Positions 1 to 12,900 of a stretch of DNA of 64,000 bases are shown here, piece by piece. The notes under the pieces were generated by a model. The model was not told the origin of the DNA. It saw only the letters and a list, made by a program, of their open reading frames with translations, and ran no database searches. This DNA comes from Antedon mediterranea (taxonomy: Eukaryota; Echinodermata; Crinoidea; Comatulida; Antedonidae), in assembly GCF_964355755.1 (NCBI RefSeq), contig NC_092677.1:18322101-18386100 (forward strand). Direction: 5' to 3'. Numbering within the stretch: position 1 is the first letter of the stretch; each line of letters begins with the position of its first letter. The position numbers and the translations under genes are program-made.

Positions 1-631
1 ATCACAATTTATTTATTATAACATATTAGACTTCCTAACTTGCAAAATGAAATATCATGCGATTTTTATAAAATAAAACTATAGAGGGAGGTGCTATAAT
101 AATTTGGAAAATAGACACCACCACAAAATCTAAAGGTATTGACATTAATTTATAATAGTTAAAAAAAATATGATGCCAACACAGTATTTCACTTTATTAA
201 TTTAAACTAATGCATAGATTATCTATAACTATGGAGGAAGTAATCATGCTATAACCATGTGCGACTGATGATTTAGTATGTTTTCTATCCACATCTAGAG
301 TAGTAGAAATTGTAAATATTGAAATACTTGTTTACCCAAAATATCGGAAGACTCTCACAATTATCGAAAGAGTTGGGAATTCTAAATATTAGGTCTGCAA
401 AACAGATGTTGTGTGCAATAAGATGTTGTATTATGTAATTCCATAAACCCACCACCTCAGCACAATCTTCTATTCATGTTCATTTTACCCTGAAATTCAC
501 CAACAAGATGTATCATGCACTTTTATCCCCACCCACAAATAAAAATTCAACATTATCAAAATATTATTGAAATTAATACCACTTGTTCATGTCTCTTGAA
601 ATTCACAAAATGCATTCTTATTATTATTCCA
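1..631. other. Region downstream of TAT, no gene seen
   Basis: AT-rich sequence past the TAT stop codon. Minus-strand AATAAA (plus-strand TTTATT) occurs near 8-20 and 196-204. A TAT transcript may therefore extend through the minisatellite to one of these. I see no coding exon. Confidence 0.5.
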
Positions 632-941
632 CTTCCCTTCAAACCCGACCCCTTCCTTCAAACCCCACCCCTTCCTTCAAACCCCACCCCCTTCCTTCAA
701 ACCCCACCCCCTTCCTTCAAACCCCACCCCCTTCCTTCAAACCTCACCCCTTCCTTCAAACCCCACCTCTTCCTTCAAACCCCACCCCTTCCTTCAAACC
801 CCACCCCTTCCTTCAAACCCCACCCCTTCCTTCAAACCCCACCCCTTCCTTCAAACCCCACCCCTTCCTTCAAACCCCACCCCTTCCTTCAAACCCCACC
901 CCTTCCTTCAAACCCCACCCCTTCCTTCAAACTCCACCCCA
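632..941. repeat. 20-21 bp minisatellite in probable TAT 3' UTR
   Basis: About 15 head-to-tail units of CCTTCCTTCAAACCCCACCC, mostly 20 or 21 bp; units differ in the length of the C run and by a few substitutions (CCCGACC, CCTCACC, CCTCTTC). It begins about 55 bp past the TAT stop. On the TAT sense strand each unit reads GGGGTGGGGTTTGAAGGAAG, so it offers many closely spaced G runs. Open frames across it are a by-product of the repeat. Confidence 0.95.
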
Positions 942-994
942 TTCTGTTCTAAAAATATATTCTTTTAAAATCTTCACCTGTAGCTGCTCATAAT

Positions 995-3900
995 CTATGA
1001 GGTTCCATTGTTTAATGTGTAATGTCGCTTGCAAAATTCTTCAATACGTGTGATTGCTTCTTGTGTTTTCTCTTTAGGAATTGAGAGAACGACTCGCATG
1101 TAATTTGGATACTCAAAACACTGTAGCATAAAAGAAAACAATTGTTTATAGTAATAGGGAGGTTTCGCAAAGCTACGAATATGAAAACGGATACGTCACA
1201 CATTTGAGAAACTTTTGAACTTTTAAAGCATATCCATGTTGACAAATATCACCAATCATATTTGTAACCACAAAACGAGTATAGTTTTGATCTATTTTGT
1301 ACATTTTGCATTGAATTAGGAATGATTCACGATTATAATATAATTACAGATTTATTTAATAAAGTAATTTTAATTTCTCAGGTCAATTTTGATAAATAGC
1401 AGTTTTTAAAGTTCTCATTTGATTTGATGTTATGCTAGCCTAGGCAGACAAGCAACGCACACCTGCGCTTCGTTTAAATTTACTGCAGTCATATTTTGGA
1501 CGACGTCCTCAATATTTTGTTGCCATGTGAAACAGATTTTTACTGTCTTACGAAAACGAGTGTGTGACGCATCTGTTTTGTAATAGCGTCTTTATTTTAA
1601 AAATTTATTTGTCGAAAATTTTCAGAGTGGGGATTGTATTTAGCTTTAATATTGTTTGTATTTATATAAGGGAGATTGCCTGAGCAGATTGAACCATGGC
1701 TTTATTTATGTTCAAGTCACATGTGAAGAACACACTAATCAAAATGACCAAGTACTGAAACAGAAGGTTATACTATATTTGGCACTTTACCTTTCCTGGT
1801 AAACAAAACACAGATTCTTCCTCCATCAATTTCTGTACAAAATCCATATCGTCTTTGATATTTGGCATGTGTTCAACATCAACAGCACACTATCAGTTTT
1901 CAAAAAAAATATATATATATTTAATACTAAGTTACTTGCTACAAAATATATTTTGACATGGAGAAAATCAGCATTAACCCGATCCTATGACATCTCTACA
2001 TATATGACATTGTATGTCTAGTATTATAGCCAAATTCTGTAATACAGTGTCATCTGTATAACAGAAGGGCGCGCGACACAGTTGGATGTTGGACTACTCC
2101 TTGAGATCATGGTTTCGAATCCAACGCTTGTCGCATTGCTTGTATCTTTTAGGCCAGACATGAACATTACTCTCCACCCTGGTGTACAAAACACTCACTT
2201 TTGCAGGCTGGAGCTGTCAGCAAGCACCAACAACTATATGTTTATCCAATTTTTAACCTTTATTAGCTATCCAATGTCCTTCAATGCAACACATTAATAT
2301 TAGACTCACCATCATATACATTGCACCTCTGGGCATTATTGGTGTAATGCCTGGAATATTTTCAAAGCCTGAATATAAGATATCTGCATTTTCCTGCAAC
2401 AGAAAAAAAACAAAACATATAACAAAAGTTTATATATAAAGTAGTTTAACCCTAAAATGTTATCTGGCTTGTGTTCACTTTAAAGAACTCCTTGCTCCCG
2501 GGTTACCGGTGTGCTGGTCCCCATCTCAGTCCCCGTTGCTGTGGTCCGACGTCATTTGGTAGCAGCATTTGATTAAATTAAATTGGATGGATATGTGTAA
2601 CATCCTAATATATAGATGGGCTAGAGGTTGGACTCCAAGGTTATCACAGTTCAAATAGTGATTCTTCATGGAGTGGGAACCAACAAGATGGCGGCTGCAA
2701 TCGACTATTCAATAGTAGATTCAATATGTCAGTCACGCTTCCTATACAGTCACGCACTACTGCACAAACGTTGAGCATTAAACATTCTCATATACAATAC
2801 GCAACGCAGTGTGTTGAGCGTAGTAACGTGAGAACGTAACCTACAGATCCTTGTGTGCAAAATTGTTAGACATTTACCAAGAATATATTTTCTTTTATAA
2901 AAATTTCACTGTGCTCTAACAAGAATATTATGTGTATTGATTTATGTGTTCTTAATTTATTATGTTAGATTATTATATTTATATATTAAATAATGCTTAT
3001 CGCGGCGACATTTATGGTTTTTGGTTTATGGCTCCTGTTGGAATCACTTTCCAGCCAGGAGTTTGTCCTCTAGCCAATCTTATAAAATCTTTGGTAACAT
3101 CTGATTCACTGCAATTTGGTTAACTAATGAAGAGCAAAATAAATAACAAATTCAAATTTCACCTTCAACGTCTTTTTTGTATTTTCAAAGAAACTTTTTG
3201 GTGTGTTCTTGAGAATTGCAGGTAAAGCTGCCTCCATGATGGAACATGGGCCAAGAATTTTAGTTGTAAGCTGGAAAAGACCTCTGTGTACCTAATGACA
3301 AAACACGTTAATTCAATTCTAAATTATGTCAACGGATAAATTTTACTATGTACAAATCATTAATGTTCTTAAAATTTTGTAGTATTTTTAAACATTCCAC
3401 AAAATCATTCACTTATGTTATAGCACTGCGGCTGGTCCATCAGGCAGTGGCCTTACTTGCTTATGTGCAACAATGTTATGTTGTAATAAAAAGGGGACTG
3501 TGCTGCATTGGCCAGCACTATTTTTAATCCCATTGGTTGCACCCTAAAAACCATGCACTGAGTGTTTACAACATAATTGTTGTAAAACATGTTTTAACAT
3601 TAACAGCTGTTACAGTACATAATGAAATGCACAATTATGGAACTTTACGAGATGAGAATAGGAAGAGGAGCTGTAGCTTGGTGCTTAACATTCTCCTTCC
3701 AATCCCAAATTCCTGGGTTCAATCTTTACCTAGTGCCAAGGTTTAACTCATGACTCTTTCAACTTTACCTAAGCTTCAAATGAGAATTAGTTTATAAGCA
3801 CAATAAATGATAAAATATTTTATCCATCCTGTAATTGGCAAGTTGCTCGAGGTTGGGTGGATATGAAATGTAAAAAAAAAAACAGAGCTGATAAAAATGC

Positions 3901-6900
3901 AACCATACTGAACAACAAGCTGGTCATTCAATTGCAGACATTTGATCTCATCATATTAGTTTATTATTAAAAAAAATTCAATTTCACTAAATTTTAGAGG
4001 ATATCTATATATATATATATTGCAAGATACAAACCTCTGCTTGGAATGCATTGTGTCGATCATGTACAAGGATCCAACCAATTCGCCATCCTGGAGCAAG
4101 AAACCTGCAAAACAAATACACAACACATGTACAATCTTTAAAAAAAATATATTTGATTTAAATAGGTATGCAGCAAGCATGTAGCTAGAGTGCTGTATTT
4201 GCCTTTTGGCTGCACTGCGGGAACTAAAGCTTATACTATACTTAATATGCTATCGGGAAGCAGCATTAGCTCTCCCAGTCACAGTACAGTAATTTTAAGG
4301 ACTTTCTCCATTCTTTATCATGTTTGTAACTTTAGTTGTAATGTACTAAAATGTATCGTTATTTAATTGCAACTATATGAATTTTAAAATGTTACTGTTT
4401 TCTGTAATTGGCCAATGGATGTATAATTGAAATAAAACAAAGTAAATTACACCAGCACAAATTTCATCCCCGTCCCCACACACTTTTATTACTGTACCTT
4501 TTGGCTGTACCACCACAGCTCAATACAGGTACCTCTGTTGTAATGTCTGCAATGTATGGAGGTTCTTCTCCATTAAACACCATACCAGCATAGATTTCAT
4601 CTGCAATAATTGGCAGTTGATGTCTTGCCGCCACTAAAAAATATAACACAAAGTGTAAGTGAATACACAAAAAATACTATTCAACAAGGCATATAAGACC
4701 AATTTACACAGACGAACGATAATGGTAATCGGAAAACCATGTAGTCTGTCCCATCTAGGATCTGTGTCTATCTTGAGCGGAAGCAATCTGTCTGCACCAC
4801 GTTGTGTGTATATGGTCATAAGGAATAACACAGATTTCATATTTGTATTACTGTTACCACCTGTCTGTGTAAATTAGCTTTTACAGGTTAGCTAACTTGT
4901 CGATACACTTTTTAGTAGAAGACTTGTCTGTTGTGGCACTTTACTGACAAGACACATTTGTTTGTTTATTTACAGAAGAGTTTATAGTTATCATGTTGAT
5001 GGAGCAGGACCAGCCAATCATCAAATAGAGAATAATTTATACACAGTACCTTTTGTGATCTGCATTAGATGTTTTTTATCATAAACTGAACCGCATGGAT
5101 TAGAGGGATTAATGACAACAATACACTTTGTCCGATCATCTATCAACTCCTCCATTTGATTGAGATCTGCTTCCCAGTTCCGTTCAGGCTGAGTTAAAAA
5201 ATAAGAATTTAATTACCATCATTAGTAACTAAATATTAATTAATAACTGAAATATATTTTTTAACTTAAATTTGAACTTATTTATCTGTATATATTTTCT
5301 AATCCATTTTCATATATTTAAGTCCAACAAAAGATGTTTCTTTTCACTCAATTACTGGTTATCGTTTTCTTGATATTTTCCCTTTTTTGCTAATTTGTAT
5401 TTTGTAGACTATTTTTCTTTTTACCTTTTTTGAATAAAAAATGTATTGTATTAGAAAACATCATGTGACTAGCAGTCTACTGGTCTAAATTGTGCAAAGG
5501 TGTGGACGGCAACATTTTCTATACTAGTGTCATACAGCTACCACCAATCGGCGTAATCACCAACTCTTTCGAAAGATGAAGCTAATACTAGAAGCTTAAT
5601 ATAGTGCCAACAAGCTCAAAGTGTAATGGCCCTATAAGTCATTATATATAAGATATTATATATTCTACCACCAGAACTAAGGCAAGCATTATAAACTTTG
5701 CAGATTTCATAGTTACATTGCCCCTGCCATACCAATTAACAATTAAACTTAACTCTACAAATCCCAAATTCTTTCCTATAATTAATTAAAATCCATCGTG
5801 GACCCGGAATGAAGGGTTTACTACCACTAGATGAACAGAAAGTGTCAAAAGTCAAATAGTGTCACGTGAGTGTATGGTTTAGGGAAATTTAAACTGTATG
5901 AATTTCCTATTGAAACTTCTGCAAAATCAAAAACTTACAATTAGGTTATAACTGCGTGTTTCAATGTCAATGTTGCCAGCTACTGTTCGGTATAGTGAAA
6001 AGCCAGGACGTGGAATAAGTATATTATCACCTGGATTGCACAACACAGTAATAGCAATGTTTATGGCTCCTGAGCACCCGCTTGTTAGAATAACGTCCTG
6101 GAAAAAAAAAGATAATTATAAAAACTATGCTGAAAAACTTGTTAATGTAAAGTAGGTAATGTTAATAATTGTGATTATCCTTAAATTATTCAGTGGATAA
6201 TTATGATTTGATTTAGGTTGGTAGGTAGCCTAGTGTTTAGGACACTTTTCATACAGAGAGACCCTGGTCTGGTTCAATTTCTTGCAACTCCCAGCTGTAA
6301 TGACAATAATTATTGTCTTAGAACTTGATTACTGTCCATTTCTCCATACCTAAAAGTCTTTTAATACAAACATGGATCATTATTATGGCAATCAATAATG
6401 ACAATTTCAGTTATTGCCACTAAAACAATTGTTATCTGATGTTATTCCATTGTTTAGGATTCCCTTCTCCAATAAACGATTCTGCTGGCAGTACTATTAC
6501 TACTAAATTAAAAACAAATACTAACCTTAGAGGTCAAGGGTGAAACATTTGTACTGTAGTAACTTGCCACTGCAGCCCTGGCTTCTTCATTCCCTGTAAA
6601 AAAAAGTCACCACAATTTCAAATTTTAGGGAGATTTGAATGCAAAACAATTTTGAAAAAAAACTAACTAACCACTGAAATTGGAAAGAGGTGCTATAAAA
6701 ACACCAGCCTTGCAATTTATAGTTACTAAAAACTATTAATTGCAAGGTAACATTTTTTTAGGAGCAAAGATTGAGCAAAAATGCTCAATTTTTAAATAAA
6801 CGGTTTATTTGGCACTTATGCAGCAGAAACCATGAGACGCAATGTACGAATGAAAATTGCAATGCAAGTCATTTGACCAATCACAAGTGAAGGTTGACCA

Positions 6901-9900
6901 ATCTGATGGTCAACTGCCTTGGTTTGCGGTGCGCTTATACATCCTACCATTGCATCCTAGTAGGTTCACATGAAGTTAGATTTTAGTGATATTTTATCAT
7001 TAAAAGCTAGACAATCCCACCAAAATCGGGGCAGTTTCAATCTATGCAGTATCATATGTAAACACAGTTTCCTAATAAATGATATACTGTTAAAATGACT
7101 TTGATCTCAGACTAATAAATTCAGTTGTGCAAATTACAATATGTATAACTAATAGATACCAGGATTGTCTGGGTTTTAGTTATTAGAAACCTATTGAATA
7201 TATTATACTGTAGGTACAAGTAGGCTACAGTAATATGGAAAATGAAGAATATCCCACATAATTTGATCTACTGTATATTCAAATATAAACATGGTACTTG
7301 GAATTTGCTGGTAGCATCCCAGTAGTTTCTACTTGCAATGAATATTTTGATCTATTAAACCATGTTTGATATACAGATGTTTAACTATCATCTTTACCTT
7401 ATCATATTTTATTGTTCATAAATTATGTTTTCTATTAATGGAAACAATGATGGGATTGTTATGCTAAAAAAAAATCATGTTTTTTTTTTTGCTTTCAATC
7501 AATCAATCAAAGTAACATTTATTTCTCTTCTTGTCATTCATAGAAAATATAAATCAACAGTAAATATGATAAAAATAAGAGGGGCAACATTCCTAAAAAG
7601 TGTAGATTTAATAGTAAGTGAAATATAGTATTTTACAGATGGTCTTATTTAATTGCTATCACTTTTAGTTCATGTGTGCCTGCAAACCCTAGTAGTATGT
7701 GTATACTGCTGTACACTTTCTTTACATAAGTTAGGGGGTACTGGACACATTAGCACTGCTGTACACTTTCTTTACATAAGTTAGGGGGTACTGGACATAT
7801 TAGCTCTTCCACAAAAGCAGCCAGCGTCGGTGCAACATGGTTAATGGGCCTCCTCAGAAATTTCTTTAACTTTAAAGTTGAACATGCAATTTTTAATCCA
7901 CCTAAATAATGGGAAAGACTAGTTTATGTTCATTCATCAGCCAGTTGCAGTATTTAACTGTTAAATATAATATGTTAAATACAAGAGATCTGGGCTTTTG
8001 CATATGCCAGACATCTGAAGTTTTTCTGGAAAAAAAATCAATAATTTATGGTCACCGTAGATCGGGATGGCTTAAAATAATATTGTATTTTACTGTACTT
8101 TTGTTTGAGATTCTTTTTATTATTAAATTGCAGGTTCAGTGATCGTTGAATTCAGAATAAAATGTTGATGTTGTAGGTTGCGAACAAAATATGGAAGTCT
8201 CCGGCCAAAACAAGAGAGTTGGCATGTATACAGTAACTTGATTGAACAACAAAGTGGAGAAAATGGTAAAAAAACTTTCTTAGTATTGTATTAGGAGAGG
8301 AGATGCTTCAGAACTTTAATGTTTTGTGGATGCTGCAGTGTACTGTAAATCTGGAACTTACAATATACACACAAAATCATCTTATTAATATTAGTTAATA
8401 ATTTTTTTTTTTTTACCATATTTAATGAGGGTGATCCATCAAGCAATTTCTGATTATTAGGGACCCTCAGAGATTCACAAGTCAAACATGTACACAAGAT
8501 GCTCTATACTGTATATTAAACAAAGTCTTATTACAAGTCTTTAAGAATGGAGTTGTAATTTTGTCCTTAGAAAAAATCCTGATATGTGACGGGACTTGAA
8601 CCCAGGACCCTTGGAGTGGTAGCCATGGCATCATAACCACCAAACCACAACTCCACAACCAACTCCACATAAGTGATGTATCTTGTATCTGTCACAACGG
8701 CACAGCAATAAAATCAGATTAAATCATAAAACAAATTATTAAAAACTTCACAAATTCAAAGTCAACCAAAATGCAGTATCATATCCAATGTGAATGATCT
8801 AAAGCATTTTATGTTGAAATAGGCTGTTGTGACTGTACAGTACATATATTAGGCCTACATATATACTGGTACCATATCTTGTAGGAGCATACCAGTAGAA
8901 ATACTAATCAAATTAGTTAAAATTATGTTAGGCAAATTCCAACGACTTGAATAATATCAATACAATTGTACACTGCCAGTGAGACTTTGCGGGAAAACAA
9001 CCATGAAAACCTCATGTTTTGTATTTAACTATAAAACGCTTGTTTCGTTACAAACATCCTTATAAGATTCACTGGCACACCATTCCCCCCACCCTCCAAT
9101 AGTAAAATAGAAAAAAAAGGAAACGTCTGCGGGAAATGGGTAAGGATGCGAATACACTGCTTTGAATTTGTTGAGTAGTGGCAAAATTGAACACCATTTT
9201 TATATACTTGTGAATTATACTTGTGAATTATACTTGTGTCAAGATTCAATACAAAATGATTACGAAGTTGTATCACAGGTTTTCAAATGGCACTCCACGC
9301 AAATGCAACATCAAGAACAAAGTCACTCTCAAGTCTATACATCACTATACATTCCAAGAAAAGAGAGAATAGGCCATCACAAAAACCCTAGACTTAAAAA
9401 GAGATAGCAGAAAAATCTTAGGAAAAACAATAGGTGATATACAGTACTGTACATTGTATCACTAACAGGGTAGGATGCCAACAGATAAAATAAATCATTA
9501 TACAGTAGTATGTGAGGTTTTAATGTTTTTATGATTCGGAAATTAGAAATCATAAAACAATATGTTTCAATTGATAAACAATAAATGTGGGTTTATAGCT
9601 TTAAACAATCACTTGGGTACTGTATTTTGCATGTAAAAATTAACTGGTTTTTGAATAAAAGCTAAAACACATGTGTGTACAGTTAGAGGGTGGGAGAGGG
9701 GGGGGGGGAGCATAGTCAAGGCCTGATTATCTATCATGAAAATATACTGTACATCTGGCCTGTATCTACTGCATGTGCTCAAAATACTATTAAACACTGT
9801 AGACACCAATACTGTACTTAACTGTGCTGTCCATAGACTTTGCTTGATTAATCGACCTACAGAAGGCGCGTAGCCATCGACTTACCTACAGAAGGAGCGT

Positions 9901-12900
9901 AGCCATTGTTTTTGTAGATATCAATAACATCGTGTATGGCATCAGCAATACTAGGATCAAGGGGTAGGTTTCCAAATTTGGTTGGGTCACCTGAAAATAA
10001 AGAAATCAAAAATATGTTTGTCACTGGCCTACTCACTGTACATATTCCTGTATTGGCAATTTACATTTGCTTCACAGATTGTAGCTCATGATATACTGTA
10101 CAATCACCCCTGAGTATAAAAAGAAAAAACAAAATCGCATCACCCTCTCTGTGTCATACTAATCAACGCCTGCTAAGGCCCGACAGGGCTTGGTATTACC
10201 TGGTAGGATTTTGTGGTTAAAAATGCTATTTATCAAGTAAATTTAATTTTACGTTTTATACATTTTTATGTAAAAATTTGTCAAAATACTTCGAAGTGTT
10301 TACATTTACTGTATTCCAAGAACCATCCTACAGAAGTAAAAAGTTATGTCTTTTTGCGAAGAAGCGATTGACGCGTATTAGATTGAAAAGTTTAACAATA
10401 TGTTAAATTTAATACTGTATGAATAGTAACAATAACATGTACTTTTTTTTATCATAAAGGCCTACAGGGCATTACAGGATGTACTGTATTAGTAGGACTG
10501 CTTTCTCCACCTTCCATTCTCAATAAGACAAACATACTGTACAACATATGCAAACTCATGGCCACAGTCATGTTTGGTTTTAATAGGTGGTGATTGGTGA
10601 TGATTGGTGATGATTGGTGATGATTGGTGGTGATTGGTGATGATTGGTGATGATTGGTGATGATTGGTGATGATTGGTGATGATTGGTGATGATTGGTGA
10701 TGATTGGTGATGATTGGTGATGATTGGTGATGATTGGTGATGATTGGTGATGATTGGTGATGATTGGTGATGATTGGTGATGATTGGTGATGATTGGTGA
10801 TGATTGGTGATGATTGGTGATGATAGGTGATGATTGGTGATGATAGGTGATGATAGGTGATGATTGGTGATGATTGGTGATGATAGGTGATGATTGGTGA
10901 TGATTGGTGATGATTGGTGATGATTGGTGATGATTGGTGATGATTGGTGATGATTGGTGATGATTGGTGATGATAGGTGATGATACTGTAGGTGATGATT
11001 GGTGGTGATTGGTGGTGATTGGTGGTGATTGGTGGTGATTGGTGATGATTGGTGATGATTGGTGATGATAGGTGATGATAGGTGATGATTGGTGATGATT
11101 GGTGATGATTGGTGATGATAGGTGATGATAGGTGATGATAGGTGATGATAGGTGATGATAGGTGATGATTGGTGATGATTGGTGATGATTGGTGATGATT
11201 GGTGATGATTGGTGATGATTGGTGATGATAGGTGATGATAGGTGATGATAGGTGATGATAGGTGATGATTGGTGATGATTGGTGATGATTGGTGATGATA
11301 GGTGATGATAGGTGATGATAGGTGATGATTGGTGATGATTGGTGATGATTGGTGATGATAGGTGATGATACTGTAGGTGATGATTGGTGATGATTGGTGA
11401 TGATTGGTGATGATTGGTGATGATAGGTGATGATAGGTGATGATTGGTGATGATTGGTCATGATAGGTGATGATTGGGCAAATAACAAACCTACATGATG
11501 GTTTTAACATACTGTACTGTATTTAATCATAATGTACTGTACTGTATGGATTGAAATTTGTTTACTTTGCATTGGTTAGGAGAATTAATAATTATGTAAT
11601 ACTGTCCATGTTAATTTTTTATTTATATGATTATTCAAGATATTACTGTACTTCAATTGACCTGACCTAGTAATATGTCATCGGTCATTGCAAATCGAAT
11701 ATCATGGACAGTAACAACCAAAGTAGTAACTGTACATCAAGGTTATGCTGTTGAGTCAGCAAAATCATACAATTATATTTATCATACTACATCCTACTGT
11801 AGTACAAGTCATAAGTTTGTCATTCATAAAGTTTTGATGAAAATATAATTTGTATAAAATGAGTAATAATAATACTATTATTTGCAGATACCATTATTTG
11901 CAGATACCTTGGCCAAGAATAAAAAATTTAAGTATTCCGTATTCACTCTTAACTGAATTTTTTCGGTCAAACTAATGGTGTTTAGGGTCAAACGGCAAAC
12001 ATTATTGAGAATCTTTATAAAAACTAAAGGTGTAATGTAGAGACTTGTACAGTAATCCAGGGAGTATATAAGCGACCGACTTAAATTAGCTTAGTTTATA
12101 CTAGGTAGCTTGGTCCTGTTTTATCAACGAATTCCACTTTATTTTAAATAAAGTGTAATCTTAATAATACTTAGAATTTAGATCATACAGTTCAGGTAAA
12201 AATGAAAAGAAGTTGCAAAAATTAATTATTTTGTACTAGATATTTTTTGGTCAAGTTGACTGGACATCCGACGTGAACCATGCTTAAAACGGTAATTTGT
12301 ACTATAGGACCAATCCTTATGGAGATTAGAGTAATATTCATCAATCAAATTTCCATTAGTAATTAGGAACGATACCCTACTACGTAGAACCCTGAATTAT
12401 ACAATTTTGTATAGAATAGTTAAAGTTTAGATCTTACCTTGTGGCCAACATGAGTCATTATTAGTAGCATGTAGATTGTTTTTTGGGGAAAAAATTGACT
12501 AAATCATACTGACTCGTGTTTACAAAACCATTATTTTTTATCTGACTCAATTGTCCTTGACAAATGTCAATGTCATTGATGAAATGCTATTTTAAAAATT
12601 ATATTAATACATACTGCAGTGCTTTGTAAATCAAAATTTAAAAAAAAATGTATTCTGTATTATACTTTTTAGCCAGTTTTAGGTTTATTTTAAAGGTTTT
12701 ATTTAAAGACACTAAAGACCTACAGTACTAAGTTTTTTCGACATAATTTAATTTACATTTTTTAAAAGTATTGTAAATATAAATAATATATGGATCTATT
12801 GCCATATTTTCTTTCTTCTTTAAACAATTAATTCAGCAATGAGATGTCAAGATAGGCCTATAGCTAACAATACATACAATGTTTGTATGTTACCGCTCTT

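Noticed and set aside
515-993. Pro/Phe/Lys-rich plus-strand frames of 136-145 codons
   Set aside because: Pure translation of the 20-21 bp minisatellite, opposite to the TAT transcript.
3163-3270. Alternative, shorter start of TAT exon 8 at the TTTTCCAG acceptor
   Set aside because: It would drop seven residues (VHRGLFQ) that align with the family; the upstream ATTAG acceptor at 3293-3292 keeps them in frame.
10452-11510. 300-350-codon minus-strand frames rich in SPIITNHHQ
   Set aside because: They are the decamer satellite read through; a 10-bp unit with no stop stays open in every phase.
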